Positions 16,409-28,299 of a DNA stretch of 64,000 nt are shown here, one piece after another. The notes beneath the pieces were generated by a model, which was not told the origin of the DNA, made no database searches, and saw only the letters and a list, made by a program, of their open reading frames with translations. Made by a program: the position numbers and the translations under genes. The stretch comes from Bin87 sp965203855 (GTDB taxonomy: Bacteria; Chloroflexota; Dehalococcoidia; Lucifugimonadales; UBA3495): NCBI GenBank assembly GCA_965203855.1, contig CBDBDN010000005.1, positions 930,001 to 994,000 on the forward strand. The letters run 5' to 3'. How positions within the stretch are numbered: the first letter of the stretch is position 1; the number at the start of each line of letters is the position of its first letter.

Positions 16409-16474
16409 TTTGCCGGCCCCGGCCAATCTTGACTATGCCGGACGCCGGCCCGCCGCCAACCCGGCGCAGCAACC

Positions 16475-16999
16475 TTACTTCCCCGGTTCCAGTCGCCTGA
16501 TGTCCGTCTCCAGAAACAGCGGCGTCTTGGAACTGACCAAGCTGAATGTATCTCCGGCCAGTTCAATGAACCCGCCGGTGGCAGCGTCCCGCATATAGTA
16601 GGCGTTGCAGCCAGCCCCGCCGTAATACACCCCGTCCAGTGCCGGCGCGCTGCGTACCACCCGGCTGCTGCTGCCGACATCAACCCGGTCGGGCGCGGTA
16701 ATGGATACGCAGATGTTGCGCGGTTTCATATCGCTCACGATGTAAAAAAGCGGCTCTCCGGTGAACGACAGGGCGTACACATACCAGGTATGCCGCCCCT
16801 CCGTTTCCTGCAAATACCAGTTGATGTCCTCGCGGGCGGTGTACTCGGTGGGGATGTACGGCGGAATGGCGGTGAAAGCCCGACCGGAAGCTTCCTGCTG
16901 CGCCTGCCGGGATAGCTGGGTGTCGCTGGGCGTAGTCGGTTGGCAGGCGGCCAGCCCCAGCAACAGCGCAGCGATTGCAATAAGCAGCGCGGGTTTCAT
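16475..16999 (-). CDS. Putative lipoprotein
   Basis: A 174-residue protein with a typical lipoprotein signal: MKPALLIAIAALLLGLAAC, a lipobox LAAC with Cys-19. The mature part is a Tyr-rich, probably beta-rich domain (NWYLQETEGRHTWYVYAL; FYIVSDMKPRNICVSI) without a recognised family. It follows the 17003 gene by 3 bp on the same strand, so the two form an operon. Confidence 0.75.
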   Translation of the reverse strand: MKPALLIAIAALLLGLAACQPTTPSDTQLSRQAQQEASGRAFTAIPPYIPTEYTAREDINWYLQETEGRHTWYVYALSFTGEPLFYIVSDMKPRNICVSITAPDRVDVGSSSRVVRSAPALDGVYYGGAGCNAYYMRDAATGGFIELAGDTFSLVSSKTPLFLETDIRRLEPGK

Positions 17000-17002
17000 T
17001 TA

Positions 17003-17395
17003 CTAGCACCTCCGCAGGGGTTCCTGAGACAAGGATTCGGGCAGGTCGGGGTCCTGCCACTGCCCTTGGGTCAGTTCGGCGCGGGATGCGGCGTTGTACT
17101 TGGCGACGATATTGGCGCGCTGCGCCAGCAAGCCCCGGCATTCGGTCTGCTGCCGGATGTCCAAACCCTGTTCCGGGTAGGCTTGTAACTTGACTTCAAT
17201 GGCGACGAGCTCCTCCTGCCAGCGGTAAAACTGTTCGTAAGCCTGAATGCGGTACTGTCCCCGATTGATAATCTCCCGCTGTTCTACTGCGCCGCGCGCC
17301 GGCGCAATCAGCCAGCGGTAGCCGAGAACGCCCACTGTGCTTAAGGCAATGACGGCAACGACGCCGATAATGCCCAGTATAATCGCCTTATTCAT
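17003..17395 (-). CDS. Single-pass membrane protein, unknown
   Basis: A 130-residue protein: an N-terminal membrane helix (about residues 3-26, AIILGIIGVVAVIALSTVGVLGY) followed by a charged helical domain with IINRGQYRIQAYEQFYRWQEEL and a TECRGLLAQRANIVAKYNAASR stretch. Proteins of this shape are common in Actinobacteria and phages; function unknown. ATG at 17395 (MNKA) is preferred to the frame opening at 17410. Its stop is 3 bp before the lipoprotein ATG. Confidence 0.65.
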   Translation of the reverse strand: MNKAIILGIIGVVAVIALSTVGVLGYRWLIAPARGAVEQREIINRGQYRIQAYEQFYRWQEELVAIEVKLQAYPEQGLDIRQQTECRGLLAQRANIVAKYNAASRAELTQGQWQDPDLPESLSQEPLRRC

Positions 17396-17523
17396 AGCGG
17401 CAATCCTCAACCTTTTGTCGGGGGCGGCAGTTTATTGAACGCTGCCTTTACCCGGTTCAGCGCGCATCAAATGCGGAGTCCGCCACCATCCCGGAAAAGC
17501 CGTAGTCCGGGAATCGCTGCTGG

Positions 17524-17543
17524 ATTCCGGCTTTCGCCGGAAT
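17524..17543. repeat. REP-like palindrome, single copy
   Basis: Inverted-orientation copy ATTCCGGCTTTCGCCGGAAT followed by GACGG, between the amtB stop and the 17395 gene. No partner is nearby. The TTTC loop variant also occurs in the right halves at 33.9 and 36.3 kb. Confidence 0.75.
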
Positions 17544-17573
17544 GACGGCGGACGCGTTGTTTGCTGTGGACGG

Positions 17574-18992
17574 CTAATCGTCGTCCATATCGTCCGGCAT
17601 TAGCACGAACTCGGGGTAGGCTTCCATCCCCAGCTCGGCGCTGTCCTGGCCCAGCTGCTCAACCTGCCGCGACACGCGGGCGCCCAGGAAGGGTATCAGG
17701 TCAAACGCTTTCCACAGTATCCAGGATACGGCGAACACGAACACGCCGATGGCCAGAATGCCCATTATCTGCGTCAGGATGTTGCCGCCGGCCGCAATGC
17801 ACGCCGCCAGCGTTCCCCAGATGCCGGCGAACAGATGCACCGGCACCGCGCCGACTACATCGTCAACCTTGACCTTTTCCAGCAGCTTGATGCCGCCGGA
17901 GCTGACCAATCCGCCAATTGCGCCAATGATGACGGCCCAGAAATGATCCACCATCGTGGGGCCGGCGGTGATGGCGACCAGCCCGGCCAATGCGCCGTTC
18001 AGCCCCACCATCAGGTCAATGCGCCCGAACAGCGGGCGGCATACGCTGATGGCGGCGATGACGCCAGCGCCGGCCGCCAGGTTGGTGTTGACCAGGACAA
18101 CGCTCATCGACACCGCATCCAGCGCGCTGCCTAAGGCCAGCTGCGAGCCGCCGTTGAAGCCGAACCAGCCCAGCCAGAGGATGAACACCCCCAGCGTAAC
18201 CAGCACTACATTGGACGGCGGCGTAGCCCGCACCGAGCCGTCCCGCCGGAACTTGCCCAGCCGGGGGCCCACTACCAGCAGCCCGGCCAGCGCCGCCCAG
18301 CCGCCGGTGCTGTGGACAATCGTAGAGCCGGCGAAGTCCACGAATTCCATCTGGCCCAGCCAGCCGCCGCCCCAGGTCCAGGCGCCGACCACCGGATAGA
18401 TGAAAGCGGTCAAGAACAGCACGAACAGGAAAAAGGTCCACATCTTGACCCGCTCGGCCAAGGCGCCGGATACGATGGACGCGGCGGTGGCTACAAACAC
18501 CATCTGGAAAAACCAGTCGGACATCACCGAATAGGCTGCCCCCGATCCCAGTAGCGCAGCGATTGGCCCAGCGCGCGCATCCTCCTCCGCATTGAGCAGG
18601 GCAATCTCCTCGCCGGAGGCGGTGTACAGGTTGTTGGGGATGCCGATGAACAGCCAGCCCTCCGGCAGGTTGTACATCAGGTTGTAGCCGATGAAGTAGA
18701 ACGCCAGCCCGGCGATGGAGTACAGCCCAATGTTTTTGAGGCAAATCATTGAGGCGTTCTTGGTGCGGACGGAGCCGGCTTCCAGCATTGAGAAGCCGGC
18801 GCACATCCACATCACCAGCGCGCCCCAAATCAGGAACGCAAAGGTGTTGAGGACGAACTGCGTCTCCTCGGAAACGCCGGCGGCGTGGACGGCGGACGGC
18901 CAGGCCAGATAGGCGGCCGCGCTCAGCAAGGCGGCGCCAACGATGGCCGGCAGGGGATAGCGTCGGGGCAAGATTTTGAGCAAGGTCTGCAT
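17574..18992 (-). CDS. amtB: Ammonium transporter
   Basis: A 472-residue Amt/MEP/Rh channel. A signal-peptide-like N-terminus (residues 1-38) precedes the eleven-helix core. Family landmarks: MWMCAGFSMLEAGSVRTKN, YNLMYNLPEGW, the periplasmic DWFFQMVFVATAASI, FAGSTIVHSTGGWAAL (first pore His), GWFGFNGGSQLAL and the second pore His in VPVHLFAGIWGTLAACIAA. The substrate is ammonium. No glnK/PII gene is adjacent, unlike in many bacteria. Very secure. Confidence 0.96.
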   Translation of the reverse strand: MQTLLKILPRRYPLPAIVGAALLSAAAYLAWPSAVHAAGVSEETQFVLNTFAFLIWGALVMWMCAGFSMLEAGSVRTKNASMICLKNIGLYSIAGLAFYFIGYNLMYNLPEGWLFIGIPNNLYTASGEEIALLNAEEDARAGPIAALLGSGAAYSVMSDWFFQMVFVATAASIVSGALAERVKMWTFFLFVLFLTAFIYPVVGAWTWGGGWLGQMEFVDFAGSTIVHSTGGWAALAGLLVVGPRLGKFRRDGSVRATPPSNVVLVTLGVFILWLGWFGFNGGSQLALGSALDAVSMSVVLVNTNLAAGAGVIAAISVCRPLFGRIDLMVGLNGALAGLVAITAGPTMVDHFWAVIIGAIGGLVSSGGIKLLEKVKVDDVVGAVPVHLFAGIWGTLAACIAAGGNILTQIMGILAIGVFVFAVSWILWKAFDLIPFLGARVSRQVEQLGQDSAELGMEAYPEFVLMPDDMDDD

Positions 18993-19070
18993 AGTTTGTC
19001 ACACTCACGTGGCCGGTGGGTGGTTGGAATGATGGGAAGTTAGGGATTGGGTCGGTTAGGGTTCCATCGG

Positions 19071-19508
19071 TTAGGGTTCTAGGCGAATGGCGTCGCCGAC
19101 ATTGATGTCGCCGCCCTGCAACACGACCGTCAGAATGCCGCGTCGTCCTTGCAGTTCGGCGCGCAGGCCGGGGCTGAGGGCGTCCATTTTCTGGCACGGC
19201 TCGCAGTCGCCGGTTACTTCCAGCGTAACCGGGCTGTCCGCGCCGCCAATAAAAAAGACATTGCCCTGCTTGGCCTGCGTCAGGTCCAGGCCGGTTACCG
19301 TGATGTTCTCCTTGACCTGGCCGGGCTGCAACCCGTAACGGTCCAGAGTTTCCCGATCCATAACCAGCACCTGGCGCAAGTTGCGCGGATTGCGGCTGCG
19401 GTCGCCTTCCAGCCCTTCGGCGGCTACGGCGCGGGCCGCATCCACCGGGTCGGATGGCGTCCCCTTGACGCGAGCAATGTGCAGGTTGACGATGCTGCCG
19501 GATTGCAT
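19071..19508 (-). CDS. MOSC domain protein
   Basis: A 145-residue stand-alone MOSC (molybdenum-cofactor sulfurase C-terminal) domain: EGLEGDRSRNPRNLRQVLVM near the N-terminus, ENITVTGLDL, and GDCEPCQKMDAL carrying the conserved Cys, ending ILTVVLQGGDINVGDAIRL. Such proteins are thought to handle sulfur or bind molybdenum-cofactor ligands. The ATG at 19508 has AGGAGG at 19514-19519. It is followed by amtB on the same strand after 78 bp with GGTTAGGGTTC-like short repeats. Confidence 0.9.
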   Translation of the reverse strand: MQSGSIVNLHIARVKGTPSDPVDAARAVAAEGLEGDRSRNPRNLRQVLVMDRETLDRYGLQPGQVKENITVTGLDLTQAKQGNVFFIGGADSPVTLEVTGDCEPCQKMDALSPGLRAELQGRRGILTVVLQGGDINVGDAIRLEP

Positions 19509-19759
19509 AATGTCCTCCTGATGACGCCGTCCGTGTGGTCGCTGTGGTCGCACTGCTGCTGGACGCAGGGCCGCGCTGAGCCGCTGCCGGCGTGTTTTAT
19601 GCGGCAGGGATTATAAGGTATGGGCGGGCGGTTGGCAAACGGATTGATGCGGCAGATCTGGCGTAAATGACAGCGCCGCCCCGGTTAGGTAAAATGGCCG
19701 CAGTTTTCACTTCGGGCGGCTTGCGCCCGGAATCGGCAATGACGGAGAGGAAAAGCGCC

Positions 19760-20611
19760 ATGGCTTACGAATATATCAAGACGGAAGTAGTGGACGGCGT
19801 GCTGGTAATGACGATGCACGACCCGCCCACCCGCAACGCGCTGGGCATTGACATGGCCGCCGAAATGTTTGAGCGGCTGGACGAGTTTGAGAACAACCCG
19901 GAGGAACGCGTGCTGCTGTTGACCGGAACCGCCCCGTCGTTCTGCTCCGGCGCCAATGTGCGCGGTTTCCGGCAGCGCATCGCGGAACGGGAAGGGCAGC
20001 AGGATGCCGAACCGCTGACCTGGGGCAAGATGGAGTATATGCTGGGCCGGCGGCGCAGCGGCGACAGCGGCCCGCGCGTCAACTTTGTGCCGCTGCGGAT
20101 CCACGAACTGCAAAAGCCGTCCATCGCCGCCGTGAACGGCCCGGCGGCCGGCGTCGGCTGCGGCCTGGCGCTGTCCTGCGACATCCGGGTAGTTGGCGAC
20201 AGTGGCCGGCTTTCCGAGCGGTTCGTCCTCAACGGCCTGATTCCCGGCGACGGCAGCTGCTGGCAGCTGCCCAAACTTATCGGCACCAGCAACACGCTGC
20301 TGCTCCAGTACACTGGCGACTGGATGGGCGGCGCGGACGCCGTGCGTATCGGCCTGGCCAGCAAAAGCTTCCCCGACGACCAGCTGATGGACGGCGCCCT
20401 GGAGCTGGCAACGCGCATCGCCAAAGGCCCGACCATAGCCCATTCGCTGACCAAATACCTGGTGCAGCAGAGTATGGATCTGGACTTTCGGGAAGCGCTG
20501 GAGATGGCGTCGGCGGCCCAGGAACACGTCCGCAACACGGAGGACCACAAAATCGCCGTGCAATGGTTCCTGGACAAGAACCGGGGGATGCCGCCGTTTG
20601 TGGGACGGTAA
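19760..20611 (+). CDS. Enoyl-CoA hydratase/isomerase family protein
   Basis: A 283-residue crotonase-fold protein. Landmarks: VLVMTMHDPPTRNALGIDM, LLTGTAPSFCSGANVRGF (oxyanion-hole segment), KPSIAAVNGPAAGVGCGLALSCDIRVVGDSGRL (second oxyanion Gly and the helix following). The acidic residues expected for hydratase activity are not clear, so the exact reaction is open. ATG at 19760 was chosen for GGAGAGG at 19744-19750; an ATG at 19739 is in frame. It stands just upstream of the 23S rRNA promoter. Confidence 0.9.
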   Translation: MAYEYIKTEVVDGVLVMTMHDPPTRNALGIDMAAEMFERLDEFENNPEERVLLLTGTAPSFCSGANVRGFRQRIAEREGQQDAEPLTWGKMEYMLGRRRSGDSGPRVNFVPLRIHELQKPSIAAVNGPAAGVGCGLALSCDIRVVGDSGRLSERFVLNGLIPGDGSCWQLPKLIGTSNTLLLQYTGDWMGGADAVRIGLASKSFPDDQLMDGALELATRIAKGPTIAHSLTKYLVQQSMDLDFREALEMASAAQEHVRNTEDHKIAVQWFLDKNRGMPPFVGR

Positions 20612-20743
20612 GCGGCGCGTCTCTGGTCCCGGCCGGCCCTGGACAGCAAGGGCCGGCGCTGCGGCAGCCGGGCCCGGCATTGCGGCGGTTCGCCGACGCG
20701 GATGCGGATGCGGCGGCGTCAAAAAATCGGGGGCTAAAACCCC

Positions 20744-20772
20744 TTGACAGATGCGGCGGCAAGCCCTATAAT
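20744..20772 (+). promoter_or_regulatory. Consensus sigma-70 promoter of the 23S rRNA operon
   Basis: A perfect TTGACA (20744-20749), a 17-bp spacer, and a perfect TATAAT (20767-20772). The start is expected near 20779, giving a ~150-nt leader before mature 23S. It lies in the 315-bp gap after the enoyl-CoA hydratase gene; the rest of that gap shows a short GGGG-CTAAAA-CCCC hairpin at 20729-20743 and no gene. Confidence 0.9.
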
Positions 20773-20870
20773 TCCTTGTTACCGGCTGAACGAGCGGCTT
20801 CCTGGGGAAGCGGCCCGCCACGGCGCCAGCGTGCGCCGCAGTGCGACGGCGGTCGGGCGATTAACAACCG

Positions 20871-20926
20871 AATAGGAAGTTTTGAACTGCAAGAACCGAG
20901 TCTAGGGAATTTGAAGTTCCTAGCGT
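20871..20926 (+). promoter_or_regulatory. Upstream arm of the 23S rRNA processing stem
   Basis: AATAGGAAGTTTTGAACTG (20871-20889) is complementary to CAGTTCAAACTTCCTATT at 24049-24066 with one bulge. Sequence closer in (AACCGAG..., TGAAGTTCCTAGCG) pairs with the strand following 23980. Together they can form the long double-stranded stem that RNase III cleaves in rRNA precursors. Confidence 0.8.
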
Positions 20927-23980
<3,054 letters not shown>

Positions 23981-24048
23981 ACGCTAAGAACTTCTAATTC
24001 TTGGCTCGGTTCACATCGTTTGCGCGTAACCACAAACAAACGAATACA

Positions 24049-24066
24049 CAGTTCAAACTTCCTATT
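24049..24066 (+). promoter_or_regulatory. Downstream arm of the 23S rRNA processing stem
   Basis: CAGTTCAAACTTCCTATT pairs with 20871-20889. The 5S-sized gap between 23980 and 24111 holds only this arm and A/C-rich sequence; no 5S-like sequence (GGAAGTTAAG-type) is visible. Confidence 0.75.
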
Positions 24067-24110
24067 CCCGGTTGACTGACATATACGGCGCAGCAAGCGC
24101 ATCGTACCGT

Positions 24111-24185
24111 TGCGGGGTGGAGCAGTGGCAGCTCGTCGGGCTCATAACCCGAAGGTCGTTGGTTCGAGTCCAACCCCCGCTACCA
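24111..24185 (+). tRNA. Initiator tRNA-fMet (CAT)
   Basis: A complete 75-nt cloverleaf with encoded CCA (24183-24185). The anticodon loop is CTCATAA (CAT). Initiator hallmarks are present: no Watson-Crick pair at 1:72 (T1 opposite T72), three consecutive G:C pairs at the base of the anticodon stem (GGG/CCC), and A11:T24 in the D stem. It starts 130 bp after 23S and is likely co-transcribed with it. Confidence 0.95.
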
Positions 24186-24218
24186 AGCAATCATTGTATC
24201 TGGTGCATGGAGGTTCTT

Positions 24219-26123
24219 ATGTTCAAGACCAATCCTATATCTTTGAAATCGCTGTTGGACGATGCCGGCAGCGGTAAAATTCAGCTGCCTGACTTTCAGC
24301 GCGGCTGGGTTTGGAATGATGACCGGATTCGCGCCTTGCTGGCCAGCATTTCGCGCGGTTTTCCGGTAGGCGCAGTTATGACATTGCAAGCTGGCGGCGA
24401 GATCCGCCTAAGGAGCCGGATGATTGAAGGAGCAGTTGGCGTTCCGGGGCAAATAGCCGCAGAATTTTTGCTGGATGGACAGCAACGGCTAACTTCGCTA
24501 TATCAATCGTTACGGTATGACGGGCCAGTGGTTACCCGTGATAGCCGTGGCCAAAGCATCAAGCGTTGGTACTATGTGGATATGCGCGCTGCGATGGATC
24601 CGGACGTTCCGCGCGAGGATGCGATTATCGCTATCCCGGAAGGCAAGGTTGAAACCCGTAACTTTGGGCGGGAAGTACTCCGCGACTTGTCCCGTCCGGA
24701 ACTGGAGTACGAACAGCACATGATGCCGACGGAGCGGCTGCTGGATTCAAGTACGACTTGGCTGTTAGGCTACATTTCCTACTGGCAAGGCAGCGATACA
24801 GAGCATCCCGAAGGAGATGCAGTTGCCTTTTATGACCGCTTCAACCGATCGGTAGTGCAGGCTTTTGCCAACTATGACCTGCCGGTCATTAGCCTAGACA
24901 AGGGAACGCCGAAAGAAGCAGTTTGTACCGTCTTTGAGAAAGTGAACACCGGCGGCGTCACGCTATCAATGTTCGAGCTGGTGACGGCGTCATTCGCAGC
25001 GCAGGACGAGGATTTCTCTTTGCGTGATGACTGGCAGACGCGGCGTAGCCGTTTGCGTAGTGACTACGGCGTGTTGCAAGGCATTGATGGAGACCAATTT
25101 TTGCAGGTGATAGCTCTGCTGTCCACACAGGAACGCCGCCGCCAGGCTGCTGTGGAAGGCCGTCCACAAAACCGATTGCCGGCAATCAATTGCCGCAAGA
25201 ATGACATTCTTGATCTGAATGTCACTGATTATCATAAATGGGCTGACTCAGTGCAAGTAGGGTTTGTATCCGCTGCCCGATTCCTCCGCAGTCAGTTCAT
25301 CCTCACAAACCAGAACGTACCCTATACCACTCAACTAGTGCCCCTGGCAGCTCTATATGTAGAGCTAATGCAGGATTTGGATACTTCCAACGCCAAGGCC
25401 AAGCTGGAGCGATGGTTTTGGTCCGGTATATTTGGCGAAGCCTATGGAGGCGCAGTAGAAACTCAGTACGCCCTTGATCTGGCGCAGGTGGCGGAGTGGA
25501 TAAGGGGCGGGCCTGAGCCTGCGTTGGTCAGCGAGGCTAACTTCGTACCGGAACGTCTGCTATCGCTACGCACCCGCAACAGCGCGGCGTACAAGGGGCT
25601 TTACGCGCTGCTGATGAAAAGTGGAGCGGCCGACTGGCGCACAGCGCAGCCTCTGTCTCTGGCTAATCTGGCCGATGAGAAGGTTGACATCCATCATATA
25701 TTTCCGAAAGCTTGGTGTGCGCGCGCTAACCCGCCCGTGCCGCCGCGCCTTTATGATTCCATCATCAACAAGACGCCAATTGATGCCAAGACGAATCGCA
25801 AGATTGGCGGAAACGCTCCTTCGCGTTACCTCTCCCGGCTGAGCGCGGACATCAAACCGGATACCTTGAACGAGGTTTTACGCGCACACTGGCTGAATCC
25901 TGAATTACTGTCAGACGACAAGTTCGCGGAATGCTTCGTGGAACGGGGTCAAGCAATGTTGCATTTGATTGGCCGAGTAATGGGCAAGACACTGCCGGAC
26001 GGCAGTACAGCTTTCTGGCAAGCCCTGAACTCGGCAGGGTTTGTTGATGATTTTGATGACCAAGGCGACGAATTTGATGCAGTGGGCGATATGGCATATA
26101 CTGATGAGGTCATCGCAGTCTGA
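24219..26123 (+). CDS. DUF262/HNH protein, GmrSD-like (type IV restriction candidate)
   Basis: A 634-residue protein with the DUF262 (GmrS/ParB-like) N-terminus: IQLPDFQRGWVW (about residues 21-32) and FLLDGQQRLTSLY (about 84-96), the nucleotide-binding DGQQR motif. The C-terminal region contains VDIHHIFPKAW (about 488-498) followed by NKTPIDAKTNRKIGG, an HNH-type nuclease of the GmrD/DUF1524 class. Such single-chain GmrSD-like enzymes cleave modified DNA. The ATG at 24219 has GGAGG at 24209-24213. It starts 34 bp after the tRNA and is visibly richer in A/T than neighbours, suggesting transfer. Confidence 0.85.
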   Translation: MFKTNPISLKSLLDDAGSGKIQLPDFQRGWVWNDDRIRALLASISRGFPVGAVMTLQAGGEIRLRSRMIEGAVGVPGQIAAEFLLDGQQRLTSLYQSLRYDGPVVTRDSRGQSIKRWYYVDMRAAMDPDVPREDAIIAIPEGKVETRNFGREVLRDLSRPELEYEQHMMPTERLLDSSTTWLLGYISYWQGSDTEHPEGDAVAFYDRFNRSVVQAFANYDLPVISLDKGTPKEAVCTVFEKVNTGGVTLSMFELVTASFAAQDEDFSLRDDWQTRRSRLRSDYGVLQGIDGDQFLQVIALLSTQERRRQAAVEGRPQNRLPAINCRKNDILDLNVTDYHKWADSVQVGFVSAARFLRSQFILTNQNVPYTTQLVPLAALYVELMQDLDTSNAKAKLERWFWSGIFGEAYGGAVETQYALDLAQVAEWIRGGPEPALVSEANFVPERLLSLRTRNSAAYKGLYALLMKSGAADWRTAQPLSLANLADEKVDIHHIFPKAWCARANPPVPPRLYDSIINKTPIDAKTNRKIGGNAPSRYLSRLSADIKPDTLNEVLRAHWLNPELLSDDKFAECFVERGQAMLHLIGRVMGKTLPDGSTAFWQALNSAGFVDDFDDQGDEFDAVGDMAYTDEVIAV

Positions 26124-26128
26124 TTGAG

Positions 26129-26806
26129 CTAACCCCGCTCAAAAATCCACCGCGCCACCGCAAACTCAAACCCCGGCAGCACATCCTCGCCGGATAGCAT
26201 GGCCGGATTATCCATCAGTTCCGGTTCGGGTTGCCCGGCGCGGTAGATATAGACGCGGCGATTGCGCGCGTCAATCAGCCAGCCCAGCAGCGCGCCGTTT
26301 CGAATATACAGGCGCATTTTGGCGTGTATCGGCGCCAGGTTGTCGTAGGTGGAACGGATTTCCACTACGAATTCGGGGCAGAACGGATGCGAATTCCCGA
26401 CGATATGGGGGTGGGCATCCCATTTTGCCTGGGAGGTCCACGAGGCATCTGGGCAAAGAACATCGCCTGTAACTGGCATACGGAATGCGGAATTGGAACT
26501 GCGCGCGGCACCGTCATAGTCATCTGTCCACAGGTCAAGTCGCGTAGCCATCTTGGTTTCGTAGCTGTCGCTGGGGTGATGCACCGGTGGCATAGCGATG
26601 ATTTCTCCTGCTGAAGTGAGTTCGTACTGCCAGAGGCTGTGGCGGTTCCGGTTGCAAAACTTGGTGAACAGACGCACCAGTTCCGGCCCGGTAGCGGTAA
26701 TGCCCAGATCGCGCAGGTTGATGACCAGCGCATCATCCGGGGCGATGCTCGTATGTTTTTCCGGCGGCGGCGCAACAGCCACCGGAGTTGCGGTTGCCGT
26801 AGTCAT
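26129..26806 (-). CDS. Uma2 family (DUF820) PD-(D/E)XK nuclease-fold protein
   Basis: A 225-residue Uma2 protein. Typical blocks are LWQYELTSAGEIIAMPP, VLCPDASW (active-site Asp), CPEFVVEIRS (E-x-K-like, here E-I-R), KMRLYIRNGALLGWLIDA and RRVYIYRAG. Uma2 proteins have a restriction-endonuclease fold and are numerous in Cyanobacteria and Chloroflexota; function is unknown. The Ala/Pro/Thr-rich first 20 residues are not conserved. It converges on the GmrSD-like gene with a 5-bp gap. Confidence 0.88.
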   Translation of the reverse strand: MTTATATPVAVAPPPEKHTSIAPDDALVINLRDLGITATGPELVRLFTKFCNRNRHSLWQYELTSAGEIIAMPPVHHPSDSYETKMATRLDLWTDDYDGAARSSNSAFRMPVTGDVLCPDASWTSQAKWDAHPHIVGNSHPFCPEFVVEIRSTYDNLAPIHAKMRLYIRNGALLGWLIDARNRRVYIYRAGQPEPELMDNPAMLSGEDVLPGFEFAVARWIFERG

Positions 26807-26888
26807 AAGCCATCCATCTCCTTACGAATTGCGATTTGCAGCGGGCGGCGGCGCGGAGGCCACCCGGCGGACGCCGTCTGCTATGCCG

Positions 26889-27200
26889 TCAGCCGGCCCT
26901 TTCCAGCCGATGCGCCACTTCGTAAGTGTGAAATTCCCCCGGCCCCAGCAGAAAATCGGGCGGGCCGCCGGCGTGGGCGCTGCGGAATGCATCGCTGCGC
27001 GTCCAGGTCTGATGATGCTCCTCCGCTTCCCAGTGCGTTACTACCAGGAATTCCTCATGGTCGGGCGTCTGGCGCATTTTCCACAGCTCAAAGCTGATGA
27101 ACCCCGGATGATCCTGGACGGCGCCGCGCGCCTTGAACATACTCTCCAAAGTGTCGCCGTAGCCCGTTTTGACCTTGATGCGGTTGGTGGCGATGAACAT
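26889..27200 (-). CDS. Antibiotic biosynthesis monooxygenase-domain protein (HmoA/IsdG-like)
   Basis: A 103-residue ABM-fold protein: FIATNRIKVKTGYGDTLE at the N-terminus, the GFISFELWK strand, and the EEFLVVTHWEAEEHHQTWTRSDAF block with the W-x-x-F pattern shared by heme-degrading monooxygenases. A His in HEEF and the W/H cluster could bind heme or a quinone; the substrate is unknown. GGAGG lies just before the ATG at 27200. Confidence 0.85.
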   Translation of the reverse strand: MFIATNRIKVKTGYGDTLESMFKARGAVQDHPGFISFELWKMRQTPDHEEFLVVTHWEAEEHHQTWTRSDAFRSAHAGGPPDFLLGPGEFHTYEVAHRLERAG

Positions 27201-27270
27201 AGTTGCCTCCGGCGGTTTGAATTCACCCTAACCCATTCCAAAGCGCGCGGGTTGGGGCAAGGGAATGCGG

Positions 27271-28224
27271 TTAGTTGAGAGATTGGGCTACTTTGCCCAG
27301 CAGGTTGATGGTTTCCGCCATTGCGGCTTCCGGGTCATCGCCGGCCGTTACCGGAGTTACCAGCAGTTCGCTGATGCCCATATCCAGCATCGCCGTCATC
27401 TTTTCGCCGACGCCGTCGGCATCTCCGGTAAGCACCGTTGCTTCAATCATGCCGTCGCTCCAGGTTTCCTCGGCGGCTTCGGGATAGCCGGCGGCGGCCC
27501 ACATCCGCTGGTAAAAGGGCAGGCGGGGGTAGTTGGACAGCTGCTGCTGCACGGCGGCCCGAATCGCAGCGGGGTTATCGTGGATGCAGACCGGAGCGTG
27601 GGCAATCAGCGGCGGCGTTTCCCGCCCGGCGGCGTCGGAACCCCGTCGCAGCGCCGGCAGCGCCTTGTCCCGCAGATACACCGCCGGGCTGACCCAGCTG
27701 ATGGCGCCGTCGGCCTCTGCGCCGCACAGCTCAAAGGATCCCTCTTGCAAAGCGGACGCCATCACCGGAATGTTGACCGGACGGGGGATGCTGGCGTGCG
27801 CCGTGTATTCCTGCCCGTCAAAGTCAACGCTGCCGTCGTGCAGCAAGGCGCGCAGGATTTGCAGATATTCCCGCAGGTTGGTCAGCGGAGAACGCAGGTT
27901 GTAGCCGAACATCGCCCGCATCGTAGGCCGATGGCTGGGGCCAACGCCCAGCCGCAGCCGCCCCGGCGCCAGCTGATCCAGAACCTGCACTTGCTGCGCC
28001 ACGACGATAGGATGGCGCGGATAGGTAGGCACAATGGAAGTGCCAAAAAGGATGTTGTCGGTTTGCACGGCAGATGCGGCAAAGAGGGTCAAGGCGTCCA
28101 GGCCGGTGCCGCCGGTGGTAAGCCAAGTTGCCTGGACGCCGGCCGCCTCGGCGCGGCGCATCAGATCCAGAGACGCTTCCGCATTGGGAGCGCCGGCGTG
28201 CAGGCCAATTCGTTGCGTGGGCAT
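27271..28224 (-). CDS. LLM-class flavin/F420-dependent oxidoreductase
   Basis: A 317-residue luciferase-like TIM-barrel protein: RIGLHAGAPNAEASLDLMRRAEAAGV, FGTSIVPTYPRHPIVVAQQ, APGRLRLGVGPSHRP, YTAHASIPRPVNIPVMASAL, and GISELLVTPV near the C-terminus. The pattern is closest to the F420-dependent branch. It is placed between the ABM protein and the two CoA transferases, all leftward, which suggests a shared catabolic role (inference). Confidence 0.88.
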   Translation of the reverse strand: MPTQRIGLHAGAPNAEASLDLMRRAEAAGVQATWLTTGGTGLDALTLFAASAVQTDNILFGTSIVPTYPRHPIVVAQQVQVLDQLAPGRLRLGVGPSHRPTMRAMFGYNLRSPLTNLREYLQILRALLHDGSVDFDGQEYTAHASIPRPVNIPVMASALQEGSFELCGAEADGAISWVSPAVYLRDKALPALRRGSDAAGRETPPLIAHAPVCIHDNPAAIRAAVQQQLSNYPRLPFYQRMWAAAGYPEAAEETWSDGMIEATVLTGDADGVGEKMTAMLDMGISELLVTPVTAGDDPEAAMAETINLLGKVAQSLN

Positions 28225-28299
28225 AGTGATAACCTCGCTGGATGGTGTGGGTATAGCCGGGCTATCGTAACACTGCCCGGCGCTGCTGTAATCGTTTCG

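Noticed and set aside
20729..20743. GGGG-CTAAAA-CCCC as a terminator of the enoyl-CoA hydratase gene
   Set aside because: The stem is only four pairs and no T-run follows; it overlaps the promoter area of the rRNA operon.
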